From NCBI RefSeq assembly GCF_015160875.1, contig NZ_CP063374.1:6389501-6453500 (forward strand): 64,000 nucleotides of DNA, in the 5' to 3' direction. This document shows positions 1 through 8,383 of this stretch, piece after piece. The notes under the pieces are model-generated. The model saw only the letters and a list, made by a program, of their open reading frames with translations. It was not told where the DNA came from and ran no database searches. Within the stretch, counting starts at the first letter, position 1; the number at the start of each line of letters is the position of its first letter. This stretch comes from Streptomyces chromofuscus. Lineage in GTDB: Bacteria > Actinomycetota > Actinomycetes > Streptomycetales > Streptomycetaceae. The position numbers were made by a program, and so were the translations under genes.

Positions 1-223
1 GCATCCGGCCGCGCAGGTCGTTGGGGTCGATCGAGTCGAAGCCGCGCTTGGAGTAGATCGTCTCAATGCGTGTCCGCACATTGAGACCGTCGTCGTCCTT
101 CTTGAACTGTTCGTTGCCGTTGAGCGGGGTGAAGTGACCCGCGGCCCACTGACCCTCACCGCGGTGTCGGCTCACCTTGCGGCGGGGAGTCGCGGCAGCG
201 GGGTTCTGCGGGGTGGCGGCCAT
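1..223 (-). CDS. Ferredoxin-type nitrite/sulfite reductase, N-terminal part (cut by window edge)
   Basis: Only the first ~74 codons lie in the window; the rest runs off the left edge. The visible protein has the typical actinobacterial start, with RHRGEGQWAAGHFTPLNG at about residues 20-37 and then NEQFKKDDDGLNVRTRIETI, the half-domain of siroheme/4Fe-4S nitrite-sulfite reductases. These soluble enzymes reduce sulfite to sulfide (or nitrite to ammonia) with electrons from ferredoxin. The ATG is at 221-223. The Cys-containing leader peptide 130 nt upstream argues for sulfite and cysteine synthesis rather than nitrite. The siroheme/cluster cysteines are outside the window, so the substrate call is inferred from context. 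Confidence 0.9.
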   Translation of the reverse strand, partial: MAATPQNPAAATPRRKVSRHRGEGQWAAGHFTPLNGNEQFKKDDDGLNVRTRIETIYSKRGFDSIDPNDLRGRM

Positions 224-350
224 GGTTCTACGTCCTTCGGGACAGGCGGAAAGCGGCTCTGACCTGCGCGTACGGGCGCATGCGGGCGTACGCGCGCAGC
301 TCGCGCGGGAACAGGCGAAGCAAGGGGGGAACGGCGTTGCTGGAGAGGTC

Positions 351-434
351 TCAGCTCGCCGGACAGATGGCGCTGGACATGCGGCCGAGGTCGACGTGCC
401 GCCGACTCACCAAGGCGATTCCAGTTCCAGACAT
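351..434 (-). CDS. 27-aa cysteine-related leader peptide upstream of sulfite reductase
   Basis: The small ORF reads MSGTGIALVSRRHVD, then LGRMSSAICPAS and a TGA stop. It ends with a single Cys three residues before the stop region and contains an RR/H-rich middle. I recognise this as the putative leader peptide found in front of Streptomyces sulfite reductase and related sulfur genes. It sits on the same strand, 128 nt before the reductase ATG, as expected for a cis-acting translated leader that senses Cys-tRNA or cysteine supply. No proper-length alternative gene fits this interval. Mechanism (attenuation) is inferred. Confidence 0.75.
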   Translation of the reverse strand: MSGTGIALVSRRHVDLGRMSSAICPAS

Positions 435-456
435 GACGGAAGCGTGTCACGGCGAT

Positions 457-471
457 CTGGACAGAGTCCAG
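457..471. promoter_or_regulatory. 15-bp palindrome CTGGAC-N3-GTCCAG, candidate operator
   Basis: A perfect 6+6 bp inverted repeat with a 3-bp centre lies 23 bp upstream of the leader-peptide ATG, where the promoter should be. It could bind a dimeric repressor of the sulfur-assimilation operon. The regulator is not identified. Confidence 0.45.
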
Positions 472-488
472 CTTAATCCAACATGCGG

Positions 489-521
489 ACACCCTTGTCC
501 CGGAATGTGGAACAAGGGTGT
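489..521 (-). terminator. Hairpin terminator after GNAT gene
   Basis: Arms ACACCCTTGT (489-498) and ACAAGGGTGT (512-521) form a perfect 10-bp stem around a 13-nt loop, 41 nt past the stop of the minus-strand acetyltransferase gene. There is no U-tract, as is common in Streptomyces. It also separates that gene from the sulfite reductase promoter. Confidence 0.55.
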
Positions 522-561
522 CGTCGGTCACCTGGCGTGAACGGCGTAGTGTCGTACCAGG

Positions 562-1134
562 TCAGACCGGGTACGCACCCGGCCAGGGGCCCGGCGTGGC
601 GACCTCCGGCTCCTCCTCGACCTTGGTGTCGAACAGCGTGAAGCCACGTCGCAGGTAGTTGTCCATCGCGTGCTCGCCGTCCTTGCTGCAGGTGTGCAGC
701 CACACCCGCTTCGTCGGCGCTAGCCCCGGCCAGCGGTCGGCGAGGTCCCACGCCCGGGCGGCGCCGTACGACAGCAGGTGCCCGCCGATGCGGCGTCCGC
801 GGAAGGCCGGGATCAGCCCGAAGTAGACGATCTCCACCGCCGAGTCGTCCTGCGGCTCCAGCTCCACGTAGCCGGCGGGTGTCCCGCGGTCGTACGCCAC
901 CCAGGTCTCCACACCGGGCCGCCGCAGGTACTCCCGCCACCGGGCGTAGGTCCAGCCCAGCCGGTCGGTCCAACGGATGTCCCCGCCCACGGACGCGTAC
1001 AGGAACCGGCTCAACTCGGGCGAGGGCACCTCGGCGCGCACGATCCGCACGTCGCCCTCCGGCGCGGCGGCCGGAAGCAGGTCGGTCGGGGCGGTCTGCT
1101 CCAGGGACCAGGTGGTCACGGGGATGTTCGTCAT
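562..1134 (-). CDS. GNAT-family N-acetyltransferase
   Basis: This 190-aa protein transfers an acetyl group from acetyl-CoA to an unknown amine. The GNAT fold is visible in the second half: the AGYVELEPQ beta strand, then IVYFGLIPAFRGRRIGGHLL, which holds the acetyl-CoA pyrophosphate-binding motif A (RGRRIGG), and a C-terminal YLRRGFTLFDTK strand typical of motif B. The start chosen is the ATG at 1132-1134, which gives normal family length. A longer in-frame reading upstream would overlap the next gene in the wrong frame. It stands alone between a secreted-protein gene and a terminator hairpin. The substrate cannot be inferred. Confidence 0.85.
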   Translation of the reverse strand: MTNIPVTTWSLEQTAPTDLLPAAAPEGDVRIVRAEVPSPELSRFLYASVGGDIRWTDRLGWTYARWREYLRRPGVETWVAYDRGTPAGYVELEPQDDSAVEIVYFGLIPAFRGRRIGGHLLSYGAARAWDLADRWPGLAPTKRVWLHTCSKDGEHAMDNYLRRGFTLFDTKVEEEPEVATPGPWPGAYPV

Positions 1135-1151
1135 GCCGGTCAGGGAATCAT

Positions 1152-2354
1152 CTAGCCCAGCGCCCTGTCGATCGCGGACAGTGGCAGCGCGAACAGCATC
1201 CGGCCCGACTGCGACCAGACCTCGCCGCTCTCCGCCGAGTAGGAAAGGGACTGCGCGGGGCCGCTCCAGCACAGATACGTCTCGTCCGTGCCGCACCGCG
1301 CCGCCCGCGCGCCGTCGCCGTCCTGCCGCCACAGCGTCCCGCGCTCGCCCGCCGCGCGGGCCAGGTACCACCGGGACCCGCGCGCGAGCACGCCCCGCAC
1401 GTCGGCCGCCTTCGTCTCGTACACCTGCCGCGGCCCGGTGCCGAGCAGCCCGGCGTCGGACGGGTCGTCGTCGAGGGCGTAACGCCACAGGCGGGTGGGC
1501 CGGTCGCCGTCCGCCGGGACCGACTCGCTCGCGACGAGGCTGTCGGGCGTGGTGCTGCGGTCCAGGGAGAGCGCGCCGATCCGGGCGCCGGTCAGCCGGT
1601 ACGAGCGGACGGCGGGCAGCGTGTAGCGCTCGCTGCGCGCCGGTGGCGCCGCCTGGGCGGGGTCGCCGGAGGCACGCCGGATGCGGTCCACGTCGTAGAC
1701 GTACAGGGCCCGGCCGTCGTCGGCGGTGACGAGCAGCTTGTCCTGGTACCAGACCATGCCGGACAGCGTCGAGGCGAGCGGCCGGCCGACGGGGTCCCCG
1801 CTCGCCGGGACGGTGAGCGCCACCCAGGTGTAGGTGAGCCGGTCCGGGTCGTCGGCGTCGACGAACGCCACCCGGGAGTGGCCCTGGCGGTCGCTGAAGC
1901 CGGCGAGGACCACGCGCTTCGAGCCCCACCGGCCGTCGTCGTCGGCGTCCCCCGAGGTCGTCACCGCGCCGCTGCGCCATCCCTCGGTGCCGGCCTCGTC
2001 CCAGCAGTGCGCCCGGGTGGCCGCGGGCGCTATCGGCAGCGCGGAGCGTTCGGCGCCGGTGCACTCGGCCGCGGCACGAAGGCTGCGGTCGGCGTCCTCG
2101 AGGACGGCGGCGACGCCGACCGGCCGGGCCGGCCCGGCGGGCACGGGCCGCGGCACCCACTCCTCGCTGAGCCGCAGATCCGCCAGGGAGACGGCGGAGG
2201 TGACCGGCTCGATCCCGCCCGGGTCGGTGCCGACCTGGGCCTGGGAGGTGCTGATCAGGGTGGCCGCACCGGTGAGCGCGAGGGCGGTGCCGGCCAGGAA
2301 CGCACGCAGCGCCTGGCCCCGCTTGCGCCTGCGGTGTCTGCCGCGATGCTTCAT
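1152..2354 (-). CDS. Putative secreted protein with signal peptide
   Basis: The 400-aa product starts with a basic stretch (KHRGRHRRRKRGQ), then a hydrophobic segment (LRAFLAGTALALTGAATL) and a likely cleavage site near TSQAQ, so it is probably exported by Sec. The mature part has repeated strand-like blocks with W, D and G residues (RVAFVDADDPDRLTYTW, KLLVTADDGRALYVYDVD), suggestive of a beta-propeller-like fold, but no named family is recognised. A GGGAGGA ribosome-binding site precedes the ATG at 2352-2354. The gene lies 17 bp upstream of the GNAT gene on the same strand, so the two may be co-transcribed. Confidence 0.8.
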   Translation of the reverse strand: MKHRGRHRRRKRGQALRAFLAGTALALTGAATLISTSQAQVGTDPGGIEPVTSAVSLADLRLSEEWVPRPVPAGPARPVGVAAVLEDADRSLRAAAECTGAERSALPIAPAATRAHCWDEAGTEGWRSGAVTTSGDADDDGRWGSKRVVLAGFSDRQGHSRVAFVDADDPDRLTYTWVALTVPASGDPVGRPLASTLSGMVWYQDKLLVTADDGRALYVYDVDRIRRASGDPAQAAPPARSERYTLPAVRSYRLTGARIGALSLDRSTTPDSLVASESVPADGDRPTRLWRYALDDDPSDAGLLGTGPRQVYETKAADVRGVLARGSRWYLARAAGERGTLWRQDGDGARAARCGTDETYLCWSGPAQSLSYSAESGEVWSQSGRMLFALPLSAIDRALG

Positions 2355-2521
2355 CCGTCCTCCCGAGGCGAGCCAACTGCGCCTGGTGATCCGTGCGTTG
2401 ACCGGGGAGCAGGTGGGTGGCCCGGTAGGGGATGCTACGTCAGGTGCGGGGGACTGCGGGCGCAGACCCGGCAAATACGCGAAAGAAGCCATCGGATCCG
2501 GGGAACCGTCCCCGCAAACCG

Positions 2522-2580
2522 ACCCGGGAATCCGACCCGGTCATCCCGCCCCGGGGAATCCGCCCCGGTAATCCCCACTC
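2522..2580. repeat. Imperfect tandem repeat (two ~28-bp units)
   Basis: CCGGGAATCCGACCCGGTCATCCC is followed directly by CCGGGGAATCCGCCCCGGTAATCCCC. The unit is C/G-rich and lies in the 269-bp gap between the secreted-protein gene (start 2354) and the GAF regulator (end 2624). No gene is seen there. Confidence 0.6.
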
Positions 2581-2623
2581 GGGACATTCGCCCACCCCCG
2601 GCGACGGCGTCCCTCGTGCGACG

Positions 2624-3937
2624 TCACGGTGCGTCACCCGAGAACGCTCCGGGCACCGTCGAGGCCGCCCTGGCCCGCAGCACCGCCGGTGCGCCGGAGT
2701 GCGGGAGCAGGGCGGACGGCTCGGCCGGCAGCACCACCTCGATCTCGGCGTCGTCGCGGAACCGGTACGGCCGGTGCTCCAGCAGGCCGCCGAGATACCG
2801 CCGTACCCGCGACATCTCGGCACGCACGGTCACCGTGCGGCGCGGATCGCCGAACACGTCCTCGGCGAGCTGAGCGGCGGTGCGGCCGGCCCGGTGCTCG
2901 GCCAGCAGGAACAGCAACTCGCTGTGCCGGGGCGTCAGTTCCTGGCTCCAGGAGCCCGCACTGCCCGACACCGTCACCGACCAGCGGCGCGGCTGTCCCA
3001 GGTCCAGCACGATCCGGGTGGCGCCGGACGGCAGCGGCTCGTCGGCGGGGCGTACCAGCCAGCCCCCGCCCAGCGGTTCCACCACGGACAGCCCCAGCAC
3101 GGGCAGCCAACGGCGGCCCGGCGACAGCGCCTTGGGCAGCGCTGTCCGGTTGATGTACGGCATTCCCGTCACCGCCGCCGTCCAGCCCTCCCGGTCCACC
3201 ACCAGCGCCCGGCCGGTCAGCCGGGCCAGCACCGGAGCGGCCACCGCGCGCAGCCGGTCCAGCGCGGTCAGATGCAGCTCCCGCAGCCGGGCCTCGGCGA
3301 GCTTGGCCACCGAGTCGACCCAGGCGAGGGTCGCCGGATGCATCGTCTCCAGTGGCCCGCTGACGTCGACCACGCCGATCAGCCGGCCGTCGCGCGGATC
3401 GGTGATGGGGGCGCCGGCGCAGGTCCACGAGGCGTGCGAGCGGACGAAGTGCTCCGCGGCGAACACCTGCACGGGCCGCCGCACCACCGCCGGCGTCCCG
3501 ACGCCGTTGGTGCCGACGATGCTCTCCCGCCAGTCGGCGCCCAGCAGGAATCCCAGCCCGTCCGCCTTGCGCAGCACCGCGGAACTGCCCTCGCGCCACA
3601 GCACCCGGCCGTCCGCGTCGGCGATCACCATGATGTGCTGGGCGGTGTCCGCGACCGAGACCAGGCCCTCCCTGAGCACGGGCAGCACATGCCGCAGCGG
3701 CGAGTCCTCGCGCCGCCGCAGAATCTCCTCCCACGTCAGCAGGCCGGATCTGAAGTCGTGGTCCGGGTCCACGCCGCTGCGCAGCATGCGTCCCCAGGAC
3801 TCCTCGATGACCGGGCGCGGGGCGAGGCGGGGGCTGCGGCCGGAGAGGGCGGCGTCGCGCACGGCACTGAGCATGCGCGCGGCCCGGGGCGCGTCGACGG
3901 CGGCCAGGTGAGTGAGATTCATCGGCGACCGCGGCAC
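2624..3937 (-). CDS. GAF-domain transcriptional regulator
   Basis: This 437-aa protein resembles the Streptomyces GAF-domain regulators related to the N-terminal part of AcoR/FhlA activators but lacking an AAA+ domain. The region around residues 90-220 carries the GAF-like ligand-sensing fold (TAQHIMVIADADGRVLW, then GTNGVGTPAVVRRPVQVFAAEHF, then CAGAPITDPRDGRLIGVVDVSG). The C-terminal ~90 residues (TPRHSELLFLLAEHRAG, VTVRAEMSRVRRYLGGLL) form a winged-helix-like DNA-binding domain. An alternative start is the Met five codons in. Such genes often control aldehyde/alcohol dehydrogenases, but none is next to it here; the upstream neighbour is the AidB-like dehydrogenase on the same strand. Confidence 0.82.
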   Translation of the reverse strand: MPRSPMNLTHLAAVDAPRAARMLSAVRDAALSGRSPRLAPRPVIEESWGRMLRSGVDPDHDFRSGLLTWEEILRRREDSPLRHVLPVLREGLVSVADTAQHIMVIADADGRVLWREGSSAVLRKADGLGFLLGADWRESIVGTNGVGTPAVVRRPVQVFAAEHFVRSHASWTCAGAPITDPRDGRLIGVVDVSGPLETMHPATLAWVDSVAKLAEARLRELHLTALDRLRAVAAPVLARLTGRALVVDREGWTAAVTGMPYINRTALPKALSPGRRWLPVLGLSVVEPLGGGWLVRPADEPLPSGATRIVLDLGQPRRWSVTVSGSAGSWSQELTPRHSELLFLLAEHRAGRTAAQLAEDVFGDPRRTVTVRAEMSRVRRYLGGLLEHRPYRFRDDAEIEVVLPAEPSALLPHSGAPAVLRARAASTVPGAFSGDAP

Positions 3938-4180
3938 TGAGGTCCTCCCACGGGTTCACACTGACGTGCGACCGGCTGTCAAGCCCTGGCGGCGTCGTTT
4001 TCCGGTCGCGTCCTGATGGTGCGTCCCATACTGCCGTCCGCCGATGACGGAGGGGTCCAGTCCGGTCACAGACACCGGAAAGTTGCAACCCCTTGCAACC
4101 CTGGTGGACCGCCGCACGGCGCATGAGACTTGAGCGACGCCGCCCGTGCGGCGCGCATGGCCTCAACGGGCCGGCAGGGG

Positions 4181-4216
4181 CAGGGGTGGTGCCGTGTCGG
4201 CGCAGCACCACCCCTG
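4181..4216 (-). terminator. Hairpin terminator after acyl-CoA dehydrogenase
   Basis: CAGGGGTGGTGC (4181-4192) and GCACCACCCCTG (4205-4216) are perfect 12-bp arms with a 12-nt loop, 15 nt beyond the stop of the minus-strand dehydrogenase gene. This is a strong factor-independent-type hairpin without a clear U-run. Confidence 0.7.
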
Positions 4217-4230
4217 TCGGTCCGCGTTCC

Positions 4231-5865
4231 TCAGCGGACCGGCCGCGCCCGCTCCACCACCGACGCCAGGTCCAGCGTGTGCGGAAGGGTGCCGAACGAG
4301 GCACCCCAGTCGCCGCCCAGGCGTGAGCCGCAGAACGCGTCGGAGACCTCCGGCGGCGCGTACCGGACGAGCAGCGCGCCCTGGAGCACCAGCGCCAGCC
4401 GCTCGACCAGGCGCCGGGCGCGGGCCTCGACGCCCTCGAGATCGGCCAGTTCGGTCAGCAGGTTCTTGATCGCGGTGTCCAGTCGGTGGTCGGCGCCGCG
4501 TGCCCGGCCGACCTCCTGGAGGTAGGCGTTCAGGGCGTCCGGCTCGCGTCGCAGCGCGCGCAGCACGTCCAGCGCCTGGACGTTGCCCGCGCCCTCCCAG
4601 ATCGAGTTCAGCGGCGACTCGCGCACCAGCCGGGGCAGCCCCGACTCCTCCACGTAACCGTTGCCGCCCAGGCACTCGGCCGCCTCCACCGCCACCGGCG
4701 TACAGCGCTTGGTCACCCAGTACTTGGCGGCCGGCACCGCCAGCCGCAGGAACGCCCGCTCCTGTTCGCCCCCGTCGTCGTAGGCGGCGGCGAGGCGCAG
4801 CCCGAGCGTGGTCGCCGCCTCGGACTCCAGGGCGAGATCGGCCAGAACGTTGCGCATCAACGGCTTGTCGATCAGCTTGCCGCCGAACGCCTCGCGGTGC
4901 GCGCCGTGGTGGATCGCCTGCGCCACGGCCTGCCGCATCAGTCCCGCCGAGCCGAGCACGCAGTCGAGCCGGGTCGCGGCGACCATCTCGATGATGGTCC
5001 GCACCCCGAGTCCCTCCTCGCCGACCCGGCGCGCCCAGGTCCCGTCGAACTCGACCTCGGCGGAGGCGTTGGAACGGTTGCCCAGCTTGTCCTTCAGCCG
5101 CTGGAGCAGGAAGACGTTCCTGCTGCCGTCCGCGAGCACCCGCGGCACCAGGAAACAGGTCAGCCCCTCCGGGGCCTGGGCCAGCACCAGGAAACCGTCC
5201 GACATCGGCGCCGAGCAGAACCACTTGTGCCCGGTCAGCTCGTACGTCCCGGCCTCGGCGAGCGGCCGGGCGACGGTCGTGTTGGCGCGGACGTCGCTGC
5301 CTCCCTGCTTCTCCGTCATGGCCATCCCGAACAGCGCCCCCGCCTTCTGCCCGGCGGGCCGCAGATCCCGGTCGTAGATCATGGACGTCAGCCGCGGCTC
5401 CCACTCGGCGGCGAGGTCCGGGTCGGTGCGCAGGGCGGGCACGGCGGCGTGGGTCATGGACAGCGGGCAGCCGTTGCCGGCCTCGACCTGCGTCCACATC
5501 AGGAACCCGGCCGCCCGCCGCACGTGCCCGGCGGGCCGCGCCCAGGCCGCGGTAAGGCCCGCGGCGACGCCCTTGCCGAGCAGCCGGTGCCAGGCCGGAT
5601 GGAACTCGACCTCGTCGATGCGGCGGCCGTGCCGGTCGTGGGTGCGCAGTCCGGGCGGGTTGTCGTTGGCCAGCACCCCCCACTCCTGCACCTGGGCCGA
5701 CCCGCAGGTGCGGCCGAGCCCCGACAGCTCGTCCAGCGCCTGGTCGAGCAGGCCGGGGGCGACGTGCCGTTCGACGGCGGCCACGAGGGCCCGGTCCGCG
5801 CCGAAGACGTCGTATCCGACGAGCGGCGGGGTCTGATTGGTCACGGTGTGGGTGGTGCGTGCCAT
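4231..5865 (-). CDS. Acyl-CoA dehydrogenase, AidB type
   Basis: This 544-aa flavoprotein belongs to the AidB branch of acyl-CoA dehydrogenases, which is longer than the usual ~380 aa. AidB-like features are the N-terminal PPLVGYDVFGADRAL, the GNGCPLSMTHAAVPALR block, the FAD-contacting GMAMTEKQGGSDVRANT at about residue 200, and the C-terminal GGNGYVEESGLPRLVRESPL. In E. coli, AidB is induced by alkylating agents and binds FAD and DNA. Whether this homologue works in alkylation resistance or fatty-acid metabolism is unknown. The start ATG is at 5863-5865, and the gene is divergent from the YihY gene with ~110 bp between them. Ada-AlkA and Ogt genes lie 25 kb away in the same window. Confidence 0.88.
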   Translation of the reverse strand: MARTTHTVTNQTPPLVGYDVFGADRALVAAVERHVAPGLLDQALDELSGLGRTCGSAQVQEWGVLANDNPPGLRTHDRHGRRIDEVEFHPAWHRLLGKGVAAGLTAAWARPAGHVRRAAGFLMWTQVEAGNGCPLSMTHAAVPALRTDPDLAAEWEPRLTSMIYDRDLRPAGQKAGALFGMAMTEKQGGSDVRANTTVARPLAEAGTYELTGHKWFCSAPMSDGFLVLAQAPEGLTCFLVPRVLADGSRNVFLLQRLKDKLGNRSNASAEVEFDGTWARRVGEEGLGVRTIIEMVAATRLDCVLGSAGLMRQAVAQAIHHGAHREAFGGKLIDKPLMRNVLADLALESEAATTLGLRLAAAYDDGGEQERAFLRLAVPAAKYWVTKRCTPVAVEAAECLGGNGYVEESGLPRLVRESPLNSIWEGAGNVQALDVLRALRREPDALNAYLQEVGRARGADHRLDTAIKNLLTELADLEGVEARARRLVERLALVLQGALLVRYAPPEVSDAFCGSRLGGDWGASFGTLPHTLDLASVVERARPVR

Positions 5866-5975
5866 GCCTCGGAACCTACCCCGAGGTACGGAGGTGGTCA
5901 CCCCGTGGACCCGGCCCGGTGGCCCACCGTCCGACCAGGGTGAACCGTTCCCCGTCCGGCGGATACCTTTGGGTC

Positions 5976-7145
5976 GTGCAGCCAGCAAGTGACATCCCCG
6001 CACGACCCTCCGGTCGCCTCCACCGCGCGCGTGCGCTCTACCGGAACGTCTCCAAGCGCAGGACCGCCTGGCTGCTGCTCAAGGACACCGTCAACTCCTG
6101 CATCGAGTACCGCATCCTGGGCCTCGCCGCGGAGGCCGCCTTCTTCACGCTGCTGTCGGTGCCGCCGCTGCTGCTCAGCATGATCGGCCTGCTCGGCTAC
6201 GTCGACGACTGGACCGGCACCGACACCATCTCCAGTCTGGAGACCAACCTCCTGGAGGCCTCCCGCACGGTCCTGTCCGACCAGGGCGTGAACCAGATCG
6301 CGCGGCCCATCCTGGACGACGTGATGACCGGCGGGCGGCCGGACGTCATCTCGATCGGCTTCCTGTTCGCGCTGTGGTCCGGTTCCCGGGCCGTGAACGT
6401 GTTCATCGACACGATCACCGTCATGTACGGCCTCGACGGCGTCCGCGGCATCGTCAAGACCCGGCTGGTGGCGTTCCTGCTGTTCCTCGCGGCGCTGCTG
6501 ATCGGCTCGGTCGCGCTGCCGCTGATGGTCGCGGGTCCGGACGCGGTGGTGCGCATCGTGCCGTGGTCGACGACGGTGGTGCAGGTCCTGTACTGGCCGG
6601 TGGTGATCGTGCTGTCGATCGTCTTCCTGACGACGCTGTACCACGTGTCGGTCCCCGTCCGCTCCCCCTGGGTCGAGGACGTCCCCGGCGCCCTGGTCGC
6701 CCTCGCGATGTGGGTGCTCGGCAGCTTCCTGCTGCGGATCTACCTGACGAACACCATCGAGGGCGCGACGATCTACGGCTCCCTGGCCGCGGCCGTCGCC
6801 GTGCTGCTGTGGATCGGTGTGTCCGCGTTCGCCGTGCTGGTCGGCGCCGCCGTCAACGCGGCGATCGACCGCGTCTGGCCGGCCGCGGCGACGGCCGCCG
6901 CCCGCGCCGCCAACGAACGGCTGCGCGAGGCGCAGGTCGCCGAGTACGTGGCCCGCGCCGCCGCGGCCCGTGAGGCCGACGCCGACCCGGACGACCCCGA
7001 CATGCCGTCCGAGTTCCCCGAGCGCTGGTCCCGCTTCCTTCCTCCGGAGGACGTGACCGCACGGCTGCGCACCCAGGTCAAGAGCGCGCAGAACGCGCAG
7101 AAAGCCGGCGGGGAGAACGGGCAGGAGCGGGCGGGCGAAGGCTGA
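5976..7145 (+). CDS. YihY/BrkB-family inner membrane protein
   Basis: The 389-aa protein has about six membrane segments (for example FFTLLSVPPLLLSMIGLLGY, LVAFLLFLAALLIGSVALPL, VVIVLSIVFLTTLYHV, LAAAVAVLLWIGVSAFAVLV) and the family landmark ALWSGSRAVNVFIDTITVMY. The C-terminal ~70 residues are charged, Ala-rich and probably cytoplasmic. The family was once annotated as ribonuclease BN but its role is unknown. The GTG start at 5976 follows a GGATACCTTTGGGTC region and gives the usual N-terminus; a longer reading upstream crosses the divergent promoter. It converges with the NmrA gene, with only 18 bp between the stops. Confidence 0.85.
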   Translation: MQPASDIPARPSGRLHRARALYRNVSKRRTAWLLLKDTVNSCIEYRILGLAAEAAFFTLLSVPPLLLSMIGLLGYVDDWTGTDTISSLETNLLEASRTVLSDQGVNQIARPILDDVMTGGRPDVISIGFLFALWSGSRAVNVFIDTITVMYGLDGVRGIVKTRLVAFLLFLAALLIGSVALPLMVAGPDAVVRIVPWSTTVVQVLYWPVVIVLSIVFLTTLYHVSVPVRSPWVEDVPGALVALAMWVLGSFLLRIYLTNTIEGATIYGSLAAAVAVLLWIGVSAFAVLVGAAVNAAIDRVWPAAATAAARAANERLREAQVAEYVARAAAAREADADPDDPDMPSEFPERWSRFLPPEDVTARLRTQVKSAQNAQKAGGENGQERAGEG

Positions 7146-7163
7146 GCGCGGCCGGGGCCCCGT

Positions 7164-7979
7164 TCACGCCGTCCACGTCCCCGCCGCCGCGGCCTCCGTC
7201 GCGAACCGCGTGAAGTCCCTCGGCGGGCGGCCCAGCACCCGCTCGACGCCGTCCGAGAGGTGGGCGTTGCGGCCGTCCAGGAGGGTCTCGAACACGTCCA
7301 CGAGCAGGTCGACCGCCTCGGGCGGCTCACCGAACCCGGCCAACCGGGCGCCGTACTCCGCCGCCGACACCGGCCGGTACGTCAGCTCGCGCCCCGTCGC
7401 CCGCGCGATCTCCGCCACCGCCTCGCCGAAGGTCAGCAGCCGCGGCCCCGACACGTCGATGCCCTGCCCGACGTAGCGGTCACCCGCCGTCAGCGCGGCC
7501 ACCACCACGTCCGCGACGTCCCGCAGATCGACGAACGGCTCCTTCACGTCACCGCCGGGGAAGACCAGCTCCCCGCCCGCCCGCAGCTCCTCCACCAGCG
7601 GCCCCTCGCTGAAGTTCTGCATGAACCACGCCGACCGAAGGACCGTCCAGTCCGCGCCCGACTCCCGCAGCGCCTCCTCGGTGGGCCGCGCGTGCACCTC
7701 GCCGCGCGCCGACAGCAGCACCAGCCGCCGTACGCCGAGGGAGACCGCCTCGTGGGCGAGCAGCCCGACCGCGCGGGTGGCCTGCGGGGAGCCGACGTCG
7801 CCGGGGTGGACGAGGTACGCCGCGTCCGCGTCGCGCAGCGTCCGCGCCCACGTCGAGCGGTCCGCCCAGTCGAAGCCCTGTGCGCGCGTGGCCGCCCGCA
7901 CCGTCAGCCCCGCCGCGAGCGCGGCCCGCGCCACCCGGCTGCCCGTGCGACCGGACGCCCCGGTCACCACGACTGTCAT
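7164..7979 (-). CDS. NmrA-like NAD(P)-binding protein (atypical SDR)
   Basis: The 271-aa protein opens with MTVVVTGASGRTGSRVARAA, the Rossmann GxxGxxG motif of atypical short-chain dehydrogenases. It continues with DADAAYLVHPGDVGSP and VRRLVLLSARGEV, DWTVLRSAWFMQNFSE and PFVDLRDVADVVVAAL, all characteristic of NmrA/HSCARG-like quinone reductase or redox-sensor proteins. The ATG at 7979 is chosen because family members begin directly with the beta strand. A Met six codons upstream (7997) has GGAGG too close to it. The divergent neighbour is an AraC regulator, a common pairing in which AraC controls the reductase. Here a TnpB relic has landed between them. Confidence 0.85.
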   Translation of the reverse strand: MTVVVTGASGRTGSRVARAALAAGLTVRAATRAQGFDWADRSTWARTLRDADAAYLVHPGDVGSPQATRAVGLLAHEAVSLGVRRLVLLSARGEVHARPTEEALRESGADWTVLRSAWFMQNFSEGPLVEELRAGGELVFPGGDVKEPFVDLRDVADVVVAALTAGDRYVGQGIDVSGPRLLTFGEAVAEIARATGRELTYRPVSAAEYGARLAGFGEPPEAVDLLVDVFETLLDGRNAHLSDGVERVLGRPPRDFTRFATEAAAAGTWTA

Positions 7980-8053
7980 GCCCGATTTCCGTGTCATGCC
8001 TCCAGTGAACTGCCGCACCGCTCCACGGGCCCATCGCTGAGCGGCTCATTCCC

Positions 8054-8335
8054 CTGCGCGCGCGTACCGCCCGCCATGGCGGCACCCTGCACAAGGTCCC
8101 CGCCCCGAACACCTCCCTGCGCTGCTCCACATGCGGCTTCACCACACCGGGCAGCCGGGAAGACCAAGCCACGTTCGGGTGCAAGAACCCGGACTGCGGA
8201 TGGTCGGGCAATGCCGACCACAACGCAGCCCGGAACGTCTTGCACCTGTATCGGACGGGCCACGCGCTCGTCCCGGCTGCCGGGAGGGCAGTCGTCAGGC
8301 GCACTCGTGGCGTCAAGCCCGCCACCGCAAGGTAG
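8054..8335 (+). pseudogene. TnpB (IS200/IS605, IS1341-like) C-terminal relic
   Basis: An open stretch of ~93 codons without a proper start encodes the C-terminal end of a TnpB RNA-guided nuclease-like protein. It contains a zinc-finger pair (CSTCGFTTPGSRED, then CKNPDCGW) and the RuvC-III signature GNADHNAARNVL with its catalytic Asp, and ends KPATAR-stop. Everything upstream of residue ~300 of a normal TnpB is missing, so it cannot be active. It lies exactly between the divergent NmrA and AraC genes. The hairpin that follows is the expected right end of such elements. Confidence 0.85.
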
Positions 8336-8342
8336 GAGGGAA

Positions 8343-8365
8343 TCTCCCGGCCTTCAGCCGGGAGA
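8343..8365 (+). ncRNA. IS right-end / omega-RNA-type hairpin
   Basis: TCTCCCGGC (8343-8351), loop CTTCA, GCCGGGAGA (8357-8365) is a perfect 9-bp hairpin starting 7 nt after the TnpB stop. In IS200/IS605 elements the right-end guide RNA (omega RNA / reRNA) overlaps the tnpB 3' end and finishes with such a hairpin. This is a fossil of that RNA. It is immediately followed by TTTAAGCT, which looks like the -10 box for the next gene. Confidence 0.6.
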
Positions 8366-8383
8366 GCACTTTAAGCTGGCGCC

